Source: Stieleria magnilauensis
GTDB taxonomy: Bacteria; Planctomycetota; Planctomycetia; Pirellulales; Pirellulaceae
NCBI GenBank assembly: GCA_007753675.1
Contig: CP036432.1
Location: forward strand, 1,772,394-1,836,393
Reading direction: 5' to 3'
Length of the DNA: 64,000 nt
The notes under the pieces were generated by a model that saw only the letters and a list, made by a program, of their open reading frames with translations, did no database searches and was not told the origin of the DNA. A program made the translations under genes and the position numbers. This document shows, piece after piece, positions 35,983 to 44,564 of the stretch (positions are counted from its first letter, which is position 1; each line of letters starts with the position of its first letter).

Positions 35983-36025
35983 GCCACTAGTTCCATTTGA
36001 TTACTCACGAGGCTTGGATACAGAT

Positions 36026-36099
36026 GGAAAAGGGGTCAGGCCCCAAAAATGCGGAGCACCCTTGGGGCCATTTGGTTTTTGGGGCCTGACCCCTTTTCC
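36026..36099. repeat. 74-bp perfect-arm palindrome, copy 1
   Basis: Arms of 24 bp begin GGAAAAGGGGTCAGGCCCC and end in AAAAA on the left, with the exact complement on the right (36076-36099). The 26-base centre contains GCGGAGCACCC and GGCCATTTGG. A near-identical copy of the same length lies at 41497-41570. It is in the divergent uppP / DUF368 gap. REP/BIME-like or small MITE-like. Confidence 0.92.
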
Positions 36100-36246
36100 G
36101 CCCCGTTCTTAGTGCCTGCTTACAAAACACTACCCGAAAACTCAAAGTTAACAAAGCGCTCAATCGACCGCTTCTCGCGGCGCACCATCCTGTTCAAACT
36201 GTTGCCGCAGTATTCATCGCCGCAGCGAACGAGGGAACCATCCATC

Positions 36247-37326
36247 ATGTCACCGGACCACCAGAACGCTGACACAGAGTGCATCGATCCGAATGCGCGG
36301 CCTGTAACGAATCAACCGACTTCGGAAGTCTCCGCCACACCCGCCGCACCGGATGTTGCATCGCCGCTCGCGTCGAATTCCATTCGCTTGGACGTCATCA
36401 ATCTGCTGCGTGGATTTTGTATGGGGGCAGCCAACATCGTGCCAGGGGTCAGCGGAGGAACCGTGGCGCTGGTGCTGGGACATTACCAACGCCTGATCGA
36501 TGCGGTCAGCCGCGTCGATTCTCACTTGATCGGCCAAGTCCTCTCGCGTCGCTGGAAAGAAGCTTGGGAATACGTCGATGCCCGCTTTCTGGCTGCGATC
36601 GGCGCCGGGGTGGTGATCGGCAGCGTCGCGCTGGCGGGGCTGATCAATTGGCTGTTCGACCATCACATGCCGGAGACCTTTGCCGTCTTTTTCGGAATGA
36701 TTCTGGCCAGCGTGCTGATCGTGCGACGGCAAGTCAAACGCTGGGGTCCGGCCAGCTTGGCCGCCTGCGTCTTCGGCATCGGCGTCGCGGTGCTCGTCGG
36801 ACGACTCTCGCCCACCGACGGTGGAGACTCGTTGATCTACCTGTTCGGATCGGCCGCCATCGCGATCTGCGCGATGATCCTGCCCGGCATCAGCGGCGCG
36901 TTCATCCTGCTGTTGTTGGGCGTCTATCACCCGATCACAGGACTGATCAAAAACACGGTGAAGCTGAACATCGATTTCGATTCCATCCTCCAGCTCGGCG
37001 TGTTTGTGTTCGGCTGCCTGTTCGGGCTGCTCGCGTTCTCTCGCCTGTTGAGCTGGATGCTCGATCACCACCGCGACAAGACGATGGCGGTACTGGTTGG
37101 ACTGATGATCGGCAGCGTGGAAAAGCTATGGCCGCTGCAGATCCCGACCGCCGAGACGGCCGGATTAAAAATGAAGGAGCGGATCATGCAGGTCGTCCCG
37201 CCAAGCGAATGGAACGGAAGCCTGATGCTACTGATCGCGTTGGTCGTTGGCGCCGCAGTGTTCGTCCTAGTCCTCGAACGCGTGGCCGAAAGCGACCTGA
37301 TCAGCGACCATGAACCCGTCGATTGA
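36247..37326 (+). CDS. DUF368 family undecaprenyl-phosphate translocase (PopT type)
   Basis: I start at ATG 36247 (MSPDHQNADTECIDP; 359 residues); the longer frame begins inside the palindrome and is not a real N-terminus. After a 45-residue soluble tail, the DUF368 signature GFCMGAANIVPGVSGGTVAL is followed by several membrane helices and a second, inverted-like motif ICAMILPGISGAFILLLLG. DUF368 proteins have recently been shown to return undecaprenyl phosphate across the membrane (PopT). The neighbouring uppP supports the same role here. Its last 26 bp overlap the end of the convergent haem-motif protein gene. Confidence 0.9.
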   Translation: MSPDHQNADTECIDPNARPVTNQPTSEVSATPAAPDVASPLASNSIRLDVINLLRGFCMGAANIVPGVSGGTVALVLGHYQRLIDAVSRVDSHLIGQVLSRRWKEAWEYVDARFLAAIGAGVVIGSVALAGLINWLFDHHMPETFAVFFGMILASVLIVRRQVKRWGPASLAACVFGIGVAVLVGRLSPTDGGDSLIYLFGSAAIAICAMILPGISGAFILLLLGVYHPITGLIKNTVKLNIDFDSILQLGVFVFGCLFGLLAFSRLLSWMLDHHRDKTMAVLVGLMIGSVEKLWPLQIPTAETAGLKMKERIMQVVPPSEWNGSLMLLIALVVGAAVFVLVLERVAESDLISDHEPVD

Positions 37327-38491
37327 AAATATCCGGGTCGAAAGGGTTTTCAACCTTGGGCATGCGCCGAGTCCGCGGCGCGGCTTCGGTCATCGGTGGC
37401 CCTGCATTCCAAACCGATTCCGTCTGGAGCGTCTCCGGCAATTCAGGAATGCCTGTTGCCGAAGCCGCCTGGCCGACTTGATCGATTGCGGCAAGCTGCG
37501 GCGGTGACGCCGGAACCAACGGTTCAGCACCAGCACTTTGCTCCATCGCCGCCTCCCATTGCGACGGCGAATGGGCGGAAGGAAGCTGAGCGAGCCAACG
37601 GTCCAAGTTGGACATCATGGCCGAACCCTGGCTGCCAAAGGTATGCCGTCGGCCACCATGTCCGTCGGAAGCTCGCAAACGGATCAGACTGTTGGCCGGG
37701 GCATTCAGGTCGACGTACTTCATCACGGCTTGCAGGTTGTCTCTGGCCACATCCTTCGGAGCCCATTTGGAGGTCAGTGCGGTGTGGATTTGAAACTCAT
37801 GCGTGTTGCGGTCGTCGCGGGCGTGACAACTGGTGCAGCGATTCATCAGGATCGGCTGAATCCGTGACGTGAACTCATACACCAGTCGCTCAGGCAACCC
37901 ACTCGACTCGGCGGCCGTCTCAGGTTCGACGTCCCTGCGATCGTCGGTCACGACGGTTTCGTGCGAGACCATTCGCAGGGCAGGAGTTTGCTGATCGTCA
38001 GCAGCCGGCGGTTTCGCGGGCTCGGATTGCTGTTTGAGCATCGCTGCGATCTGACGCAGCAACTGAATCGTTTGTGGATTCGACGGCTCCAGCGACCTGG
38101 CTTCCAAAACGTCTTGGGCAGCTTCTCGCACCAACCCATGTCGCAAACCCCAACGCACGTCCGCTTGAACGCGTTTCAAGTCACCTTCAAAGCGATTCTT
38201 GCGTCGGTATTCGTACAGTTCGCTTAGCGATCGCCCCACCGTTTCGACCTGAGCGCTCGGTAGATTGATTTTCGACTGGTCGCTGCGCGTGATGCAGACC
38301 GTCCCGCCGATCTTGGTGACCGCACCGACCAGGACGTTGCCGTTGCGAAGCAGGACACACGATTCTGTCTGCGGGGCAACCTGTGGCAACTCATCCGCCA
38401 TCGCAGGCGGAAACGATGCCAGCGTGATCGCGATTGCGACGACGAGCCCGGCGAACGGGAGGGGTGTCAACAAGGAAAGGGAATTGTTCAT
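37301..38491 (-). CDS. Exported protein with single c-type haem motif
   Basis: The 396-residue protein has a signal peptide (FAGLVVAIAITLASFPPAMA). A small beta domain with LLRNGNVLVGAVTKIGG (about residues 47-90) and a helical stretch (YRRKNRFEGDLKRVQADVRW) follow. A cytochrome-like region then carries MNRCTSCHARDDRNTHEF, with one CxxCH motif near residue 220. The C-terminal tail is Pro/Glu-rich. The haem-motif domain resembles planctomycete multi-domain PSCyt proteins without DUF1549/1553. Role unknown, probably periplasmic. Confidence 0.75.
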   Translation of the reverse strand: MNNSLSLLTPLPFAGLVVAIAITLASFPPAMADELPQVAPQTESCVLLRNGNVLVGAVTKIGGTVCITRSDQSKINLPSAQVETVGRSLSELYEYRRKNRFEGDLKRVQADVRWGLRHGLVREAAQDVLEARSLEPSNPQTIQLLRQIAAMLKQQSEPAKPPAADDQQTPALRMVSHETVVTDDRRDVEPETAAESSGLPERLVYEFTSRIQPILMNRCTSCHARDDRNTHEFQIHTALTSKWAPKDVARDNLQAVMKYVDLNAPANSLIRLRASDGHGGRRHTFGSQGSAMMSNLDRWLAQLPSAHSPSQWEAAMEQSAGAEPLVPASPPQLAAIDQVGQAASATGIPELPETLQTESVWNAGPPMTEAAPRTRRMPKVENPFDPDIFNRRVHGR

Positions 38492-38655
38492 TCGCTTGGG
38501 CTATCAAACTCCACCACCCGACGTCAAGAGCGACGTTTTTCGGGCGTCAGCGTCCCTCGTGCTGCGGCAGCATTGATTCTTCGGGCTGCGTTTGTCGAGC
38601 GGACAAGGAGGCAGGGTGTAGCTTGCGGATCGATGAACTGACCACTGAGCCCACG

Positions 38656-38715
38656 GATGGCAGCGCGAACCCACGGATATCTGCCCCCTGCCATCCGTGG
38701 GTTCGCGCTGCCATC
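38656..38715. repeat. 18-bp-arm hairpin, second copy
   Basis: GATGGCAGCGCGAACCCA (38656-38673) and its exact complement (38698-38715) repeat the element at 29765-29825. CCCACGGATGGCAG before the left arm can also pair with CTGCCATCCGTGGG in the loop, giving two exclusive folds. It sits in the 420-bp gap 38492-38911, which has no other feature I can support. Confidence 0.8.
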
Positions 38716-38911
38716 GGTGGATCAAAATTTCGATGGTCAGCCCGGTAAAACTGCTGGAATTCTTCGGGCTGATTGACGTTCGGGTCAAAGACATAGCGGA
38801 CGCCGCCAGGGCTTTCGGCGAACCAACATGGACGCCAAAGTCAGGAATTGCTATGACCGGCTCAATCACTTCCGTCGCCCGGTCCGCACAGCGTTTGCGT
38901 TCTCACTGTCC

Positions 38912-40306
38912 ATGTCCACCCCCCCGCCCATGACACCGCGAATCCTGTTCCTGGACGACAACGTGCGCGACATCGGCGGCCACTATTTGGAACTGGCTAG
39001 CCTACTCGCCGACGGCGCGCGCCAGCTCGGCTATCAGCCCCGATTGGTCACCCATGCGTCGTTGCCGCAACGCAATCCACAACTCGTTGGTGATTCGCGA
39101 CTAGAACATCTCGAGATCGAACCGCGATTCGAAGTCCGGCGGATGGAAAATTGGTCACTCGGTGTCGATGGCCCTTCGATGGTCCAGCGAGACTCTCGCG
39201 GGATCCCGATCGGAGGCTCGCTGTTCCGCCGGATCCGACAATCGGTGGACGATTTACTCTGTCGACCGTCGCGACGCCCGCGCGCGATGCTCGAAGCCTG
39301 GTCGTCCGTCTTCATCGATTCGATTCGACGCTTTGGTCCCCTGCCGCACGACCGAATCGTGATCAACACGGGCGGCGACTTTCAAATCTTGGCATTGGCC
39401 CACGCCATCCAAACACTGGAGCGAGAGGGCAAGCTCGCCCCGATGACCATCCACGTCCTCTTCCATTTCGCTGTGTTTGAATCCACCGTGACCGAACGCG
39501 CGATCGCATTTGGTCGCCAAGTCAACGCAGCGGTGGAGGCGATCAAGGGTCATCGGATTCATCTGCACGCGACCACCGAATCACTGTGTCAACAATTGGC
39601 GACCGTCGGTGTGAACGCGACCGCGATTCCGTACCCCACCCGTAACGAACACCTCGCGTCTACGTCGAGTTCGTCGACCGCCGGCACGAAGATCCTGTTG
39701 GCCGGGATGCCGCGAGCCGAAAAGGGCCGCGACCTGATTCGCGACTTGCTAGAATCGATCGAAACCCCTTACCTCCGCGCGGGCCGTTTCACTTGGTCGA
39801 TGCAGCTTCCTGAAAAACGTTGGCAGCGGATGATCCCGCCGTCGCTGCAACCCGCCTGCATCTCGTTGGCGTCGGGCCAAGCGGATCCTGACACCAGCGC
39901 TGGCATGGAAATCCTGCGTGGAAACTTGACCAGCGAAGCTTACCACGGCTGGCTGGACACGGCCGGGATCGGATTGTTTCTGTACGACGCGGACCGTTAC
40001 GTCGCGCGGTGCAGTGGCGTCTTGTTGGAAATGATGATCCGCGGCGTCCCCGTGATGGTCCCGGATGGTTGCTGGCTGGCCGATCAAGTTCGCGCCGCCG
40101 AACCGACCGGCGCAATCGGCTGGATTTATCAATCAGTCGACCAGATTCCTCAACTGCTGAGCACGGTGGACGAAACGTTGGCGGAGGTCACTGCAAACTG
40201 TCGGCAGCACGCAAAACACATCGCCGCGTACCACTCTGGAGAGAACACGTTGCTCAAAATGGGCATCGTCGATCATGCGTCATCGTCGGTTCGGTTGGCC
40301 GGATAG
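38912..40306 (+). CDS. Glycosyltransferase-like protein (GT-B type), family unclear
   Basis: I start at ATG 38912 (MSTPPPMTPRILFLD; 464 residues). The N-terminus ILFLDDNVRDIGGHYLELA is the Gly-rich loop of GT-B enzymes. TKILLAGMPRAEKGRDLIRD opens the second Rossmann half, and AGIGLFLYDADRYVARCSGVLLEMMIRGVPVMVP corresponds to the donor-site Glu region. It does not match GT4 closely. Forms a pair with the next gene (12 bp gap), probably acting in one polysaccharide pathway. Substrates unknown. Confidence 0.72.
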   Translation: MSTPPPMTPRILFLDDNVRDIGGHYLELASLLADGARQLGYQPRLVTHASLPQRNPQLVGDSRLEHLEIEPRFEVRRMENWSLGVDGPSMVQRDSRGIPIGGSLFRRIRQSVDDLLCRPSRRPRAMLEAWSSVFIDSIRRFGPLPHDRIVINTGGDFQILALAHAIQTLEREGKLAPMTIHVLFHFAVFESTVTERAIAFGRQVNAAVEAIKGHRIHLHATTESLCQQLATVGVNATAIPYPTRNEHLASTSSSSTAGTKILLAGMPRAEKGRDLIRDLLESIETPYLRAGRFTWSMQLPEKRWQRMIPPSLQPACISLASGQADPDTSAGMEILRGNLTSEAYHGWLDTAGIGLFLYDADRYVARCSGVLLEMMIRGVPVMVPDGCWLADQVRAAEPTGAIGWIYQSVDQIPQLLSTVDETLAEVTANCRQHAKHIAAYHSGENTLLKMGIVDHASSSVRLAG

Positions 40307-40318
40307 GATGGATCAAAG

Positions 40319-41449
40319 ATGAAACTAAAACACTTGCTTCGTTATCCGTTTGACATTCGCCTGGCCGAGCAGCAACTCGCTTCGCCGGCGAAATCGGCAT
40401 CGGAATCCTCTGCCGCCACCATCGGAATGGATCTCTACGCCGATCATTTGCTGTTTGACGGCGGGCGGCATTTGGCCTGCCTGGCGGCGTTGGCCGGCAA
40501 GATCGGTTCACCCGTCGTGCTGCGATGCAGCCGCGTGCTGTTGGCGGCGATCGCGCACAAACCCCATGGCGGTCGCTTTCTGGCGATGCCCCATGTCAAT
40601 TGGATCGAACCGTCCCGTCCGTTTCCGCCGCACTCGCTGGTGCTGCTCGATGTCGACGGCGGTCGCGCTGATCGGGTCCTCAGCCGACAACGCACCGTCG
40701 CCATGCTGATCGGACGCGAGCCCGCCGCAAAAACATTGGTCATGCCCTATCCGATGCATCCGCAACAGATCCAGGATTCGATCGACGGTCGGTTCAACAC
40801 GCTGCGGACCCAAATGAAAGCGGGCATCTTCTTCGCCGGAAATCAGAACCGCCGCTACGGTCGCGATTCGATGCACAGCGAGTTCGGGGTGCTGTCGCGT
40901 TTAGAAATCGTGTCGACGTTGTCCAAGACCTTCGATGTTCGGATCAGCGCGCGTGAGGCGGACGGGCGTGACGACCGGATCGTGCTTCGCGACAGTGCGG
41001 TTGACCCGATTCCGGCACAAGATTGGATGGCGACCTTGGCGTCACACCAATTCTTTCTGTGTTGCCCAGGCGCGTCGCAGCCGGTTTGCCACAATGCGAT
41101 CGAGGCGATGTCGGTCGGCACCATCCCGATCATCGAATACGCCGACCGCTTCCATCCGGAACTGGTCGACGGCGTCAATGCGATTTGCTTCCGCGGCCGC
41201 AAAGGCTTGATCGCGGCGATCCGTCGGATCGATTCCATGCCACCGGAGAAACGAGCCCGTCTGTCCCGAAACGTGTGCCAGCACTACGACGAACACCTGG
41301 ACGGCGCCCGGTTTTTGAAACGATTACGCGACGAGTTGAACACCGATTTTGTCGATCAGGTTTCGATGCCTTTTCACAATCGCAATTTCTTTTCCACAGC
41401 CTCGCCGCCCAGCGGTCGTGTTCCCTTGAGCCACTCCCGCGCTGCTTGA
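40319..41449 (+). CDS. Glycosyltransferase-like protein (exostosin-like), family unclear
   Basis: The 376-residue protein starts at ATG 40319 after AGGATGG. It has a GT-B-like C-terminal half: AGIFFAGNQNRRYGRDS, ISAREADGRDD and FLCCPGASQPVCHNAIEAMSVGTIPII. The last stretch matches the Glu-containing donor loop of exostosin-type and related glycosyltransferases. No signal peptide or membrane helix. It follows another glycosyltransferase-like gene by 12 bp and is likely co-transcribed. Confidence 0.7.
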   Translation: MKLKHLLRYPFDIRLAEQQLASPAKSASESSAATIGMDLYADHLLFDGGRHLACLAALAGKIGSPVVLRCSRVLLAAIAHKPHGGRFLAMPHVNWIEPSRPFPPHSLVLLDVDGGRADRVLSRQRTVAMLIGREPAAKTLVMPYPMHPQQIQDSIDGRFNTLRTQMKAGIFFAGNQNRRYGRDSMHSEFGVLSRLEIVSTLSKTFDVRISAREADGRDDRIVLRDSAVDPIPAQDWMATLASHQFFLCCPGASQPVCHNAIEAMSVGTIPIIEYADRFHPELVDGVNAICFRGRKGLIAAIRRIDSMPPEKRARLSRNVCQHYDEHLDGARFLKRLRDELNTDFVDQVSMPFHNRNFFSTASPPSGRVPLSHSRAA

Positions 41450-41496
41450 CGGATCGCGAGTCAGCATCGAAGATTCGAACCAGACTTCATCAACGC

Positions 41497-41570
41497 GGAA
41501 AAGGGGTCAGGCCCCAAAAATGCGGAGCACCCTGCGGGCCATTTGGTTTTTGGGGCCTGACCCCTTTTCC
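41497..41570. repeat. 74-bp perfect-arm palindrome, copy 2
   Basis: Same 24-bp arms and length as the element at 36026-36099; only the middle of the loop region differs (CCTGCGGG instead of CCTTGGGG). It lies between the glycosyltransferase pair and the reductase gene start. Confidence 0.92.
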
Positions 41571-41619
41571 GCTCGCAACGAGCCCCGTTCGATTCTTCCC
41601 TTTGCTGGCCCTTTCCTTC

Positions 41620-42621
41620 ATGCGTGTTCTCGTTACCGGACCGGCCGGATTTCTGGGCGCCGAGATTGTCAATCAGTTGCTCGCCCGCGGCGACCAGGTC
41701 GTCGGTGTCTCACGCGGTGACTACCCCGATCTGGCCGACAAGGGTGTCGCGTATCATCGCGGCGACCTGTCCGATGCCGCCGTCACCGAGCGACTGATTC
41801 GCGACGTCGACGCAGTCGTCCACACCGCCGCCGTCGCCGGCGTCTGGGGCGCTTACGAAACGTTTTACCGCATCAACACGCAGGCCACGCTGAATGTGAT
41901 CGACGCCTGTCGCCACAACGGCATCGGCAATCTGGTTTTCACCAGCAGCCCGAGCGTGACGTTTGCCGGTGACGACCAACGTGGTGTCGACGAATCGGTG
42001 CCCTATCCCGAACGCTGGCTGTGCGCGTACCCGCAAACCAAAGCGCTGGCCGAGCAAGCGGTTTTGCAGGCGCATCGGACCGGCGAGTTGAACACGTGCG
42101 CCCTGCGTCCGCATCTGATCTGGGGCGCGGGCGACCCCCATTTACTCGCGCGTGTGATCGACCGCGCCGCGGCGGGCAAATTAAAAATCGTCGGCGACGG
42201 CAAGAACCTGATCGACACCGTTCACGTGGTCAACGCCGCCGCCGCCCACCTGGATGCACTCGACGCGCTGCAGCAGCGTCCCGAGGTGGCGGGTGGACGA
42301 GCGTATTTCATCGCCCAGGATGAACCGGTCAACTGTTGGGATTGGATCGCACAAATTTGCCAAATCGGCTCGGTCGCAGCCCCATCCCGACGTGTCCCGT
42401 TCCGCGTCGCCTACGCCGTCGGGGCTGCTCTCGAGGCGGCGTATCGCGTGGCCGGCAGACAAACCGAACCGGTGATGACCCGCTTCGTGGCGGCCCAATT
42501 AGCCAAAGACCACTATTTCGATATTTCTGCGGCCAAGGAGCGTTTGGGGTACACCGTCCGCGTTTCGATGGACCAGGGCCTGCAAGAATTGCGGTCGGCG
42601 TGGCAAGACCAAACGACTTGA
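41620..42621 (+). CDS. NAD(P)-dependent SDR, OleD-like (3-beta-HSD/epimerase family)
   Basis: I start at ATG 41620 (MRVLVTGPAGFLG; 333 residues); upstream codons belong to the palindrome and the previous gene. It is an extended short-chain dehydrogenase with the GxxGxxG cofactor motif and the catalytic YPQTK (YxxxK). The segments VDAVVHTAAVAGVWGAYE and LRPHLIWGAGDPHLL strongly resemble OleD, the 2-alkyl-3-oxoalkanoate reductase of long-chain olefin synthesis. No oleA, oleB or oleC is in this window, so the role is inferred only from resemblance. A sterol-type or sugar-epimerase function is the main alternative. Confidence 0.8.
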   Translation: MRVLVTGPAGFLGAEIVNQLLARGDQVVGVSRGDYPDLADKGVAYHRGDLSDAAVTERLIRDVDAVVHTAAVAGVWGAYETFYRINTQATLNVIDACRHNGIGNLVFTSSPSVTFAGDDQRGVDESVPYPERWLCAYPQTKALAEQAVLQAHRTGELNTCALRPHLIWGAGDPHLLARVIDRAAAGKLKIVGDGKNLIDTVHVVNAAAAHLDALDALQQRPEVAGGRAYFIAQDEPVNCWDWIAQICQIGSVAAPSRRVPFRVAYAVGAALEAAYRVAGRQTEPVMTRFVAAQLAKDHYFDISAAKERLGYTVRVSMDQGLQELRSAWQDQTT

Positions 42622-42728
42622 TCAGGGGCATCCCCCTCGAACGACGGTAGCTGCGCCGGGCAAAGCGTGGTCCAATGGTCCAGACGTTCCAGACCCGAAT
42701 CCTCCCCCACACCATGCAAGGCGCTCCC

Positions 42729-43298
42729 ATGTCGACTAGCGACGTGCGAAACATTGATTCGCTTCAGCGGCTCCGCACCGGGGTGCTCTCGATGGCCGAG
42801 AGCTGGGAAAAAACGCTGCAGGAGATTCGAATCTCCATCCACCGGGCCGATCAGTATTTCGGCGACGAGGTGCCGAGGTATTGGCGTCATCAGACAGAGC
42901 TTGCCGAGCGTGAGCTGACCGAGGCGAAAGACAATCTACAGCAGAAGCAGTCGGCCGCGCGGGCCGGTGATCGCGTCAGCGCCCTGGAAGCTCAAAAGCG
43001 GGTGGCCGCTGCCAAAACCCGCCTGGACATGTGCCGCGATCGATACCGAACCGCCAAATCGTTGGCGATCGAGATTCGCCACCAATGCGACGAACTGCTC
43101 GGTCCACTAGCGGACATGACCGAACACAGCGACAATCTCCTGCCCGCCGCGGCGCTCAAGCTCGGCACGCTGCTGGAATGGCTGCATCGCTACGCCGACG
43201 CCGCCCAGTTGCCCGTGTCGCCCGATGAAGCGTTCGCGGCACCGACCGGCCCGCCTTCGGATCCTCCGCCGAATCCCCCCGCATCGGACACCCCGTGA
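42729..43298 (+). CDS. Coiled-coil protein of unknown function
   Basis: I start at ATG 42729 (MSTSDVRNIDSLQRL; 189 residues). Long helices (ERELTEAKDNLQQKQSAARA, VSALEAQKRVAAAKTRLDM) suggest a coiled coil, and a Pro-rich C-terminal tail follows (PPSDPPPNPPASDTP). No signal peptide or known domain. It precedes another unrecognised gene by 78 bp on the same strand, so the two may work together. Confidence 0.65.
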   Translation: MSTSDVRNIDSLQRLRTGVLSMAESWEKTLQEIRISIHRADQYFGDEVPRYWRHQTELAERELTEAKDNLQQKQSAARAGDRVSALEAQKRVAAAKTRLDMCRDRYRTAKSLAIEIRHQCDELLGPLADMTEHSDNLLPAAALKLGTLLEWLHRYADAAQLPVSPDEAFAAPTGPPSDPPPNPPASDTP

Positions 43299-43376
43299 AG
43301 CGATTCGTGGGATCGGATTTCCATCCGTCGATGCTGACACTCTTCAACGACTCCTACCGTCATTTCAATTCTGTCG

Positions 43377-44558
43377 ATGTCTGAACCTGCCAGCCAAATC
43401 TTTGAAACCCTCCGCCATTGTGACTCCTCTCGATCGGAATTGCTCCAACAGCTCGCGGACTACTTCCGCCAAGAACAGTTGCCGATGGAGTTGTTCGAGG
43501 CCCGCAAGATGATCGTCCGCGACCGACTGGGGTTGCCGCTCTTGACCAGCGAAGACGAGCCGACGCGGTCCGAAGAGGTCGAGCGGCAATTGGAAGCGGG
43601 CCTGTTGGAAGCGTGCCGCGAATCGGGCGAGATGCTGATCCAAGCCGGACGCGTTTTCGAAGGCTGGACCTACCTGCGGCCGACCGGCGACAACGAGCTG
43701 ATCCGGAATCTGATCGCGGAAGTCGAAATCACGGACGACAACTACGATGAAATGCAACGTGTGTTGTTGCACGAAGGCGTTGATGTGGGGCGGGGATTCC
43801 AAGCCGTTCTAGACCATCAAGGCACCTGCAACAGCATCACGCTGTTCGACCAAGCGATCGCCCAACGCAGCAAAGCGGACCGCCGCGCCGCCGGCGAACG
43901 ATTGCTAGAACATTTTTACAACGAATTGATCACGCTGGTCCGCGACGATATCACCGCCCGCGATGCCGCCCCCGGCGAAGACGAATCGCTGTCCGACATG
44001 CTGGCCAGCAGGCCTTGGGTGATGAAAGACGGCGGCTATCACCTCGACACCACCCACCTGTCATCGACCGTGCGGATTGCGTCCACGCTGACGGACCCGA
44101 AACAGCTTCGCAAGGCCTGGGAATTGACACAATACGGACGCCAACTGCATCACCAGTTCCAATACCCCGGCGAAGAACCGTTCGTCGATTTCTATCCCGC
44201 CTACGCCGCGTTCTATTCGATCTTGCTGGGCGAAAACGTCGATGCCGGGTTGAAGCTGTTCGAACGAAAAGCGATCAACGTCGATTCGCAAGAACACGGT
44301 ACCGCTGCGATCGAAACCTACATCGATCTGCTCGACCGCGTCGGACGCCCCCTGCAAGCGATCGAGTTTGCGATCCGCCACGTGCCCGAAGACGTGCCGT
44401 CGCAATCGATCGTGCCGCTGTTGATCGAATTCGCCGGTCACGCCGCCGAATCGGGCGACACCTCAGGCTATGACCTGATCATGGACTACTGTGCCGCCAA
44501 GCAAGACGCACTCGGGTTTGCCGTCGCCAAACACGCCACCCTGGCAAACAATACTTGA
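43377..44558 (+). CDS. Helical protein of unknown function
   Basis: The 393-residue protein is almost all alpha-helical with TPR- or HEAT-like amphipathic pairs (FETLRHCDSSRSELLQQLAD, EACRESGEMLIQAGRVFEGW, AAIETYIDLLDRVGRPLQAIE). It has a conserved-looking centre, LASRPWVMKDGGYHLDTTHL, with His residues that might bind a metal. No signal peptide and no family recognised. It is a cytosolic protein likely confined to planctomycetes (inference). Confidence 0.75.
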   Translation: MSEPASQIFETLRHCDSSRSELLQQLADYFRQEQLPMELFEARKMIVRDRLGLPLLTSEDEPTRSEEVERQLEAGLLEACRESGEMLIQAGRVFEGWTYLRPTGDNELIRNLIAEVEITDDNYDEMQRVLLHEGVDVGRGFQAVLDHQGTCNSITLFDQAIAQRSKADRRAAGERLLEHFYNELITLVRDDITARDAAPGEDESLSDMLASRPWVMKDGGYHLDTTHLSSTVRIASTLTDPKQLRKAWELTQYGRQLHHQFQYPGEEPFVDFYPAYAAFYSILLGENVDAGLKLFERKAINVDSQEHGTAAIETYIDLLDRVGRPLQAIEFAIRHVPEDVPSQSIVPLLIEFAGHAAESGDTSGYDLIMDYCAAKQDALGFAVAKHATLANNT

Positions 44559-44564
44559 TCCAGA

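Noticed and set aside
36049-36246. N-terminal extension of the DUF368 gene
   Set aside because: The first codons come from the 74-bp palindrome, and the same peptide appears in the unrelated frame after 41520. A start at 36247 is far more likely.
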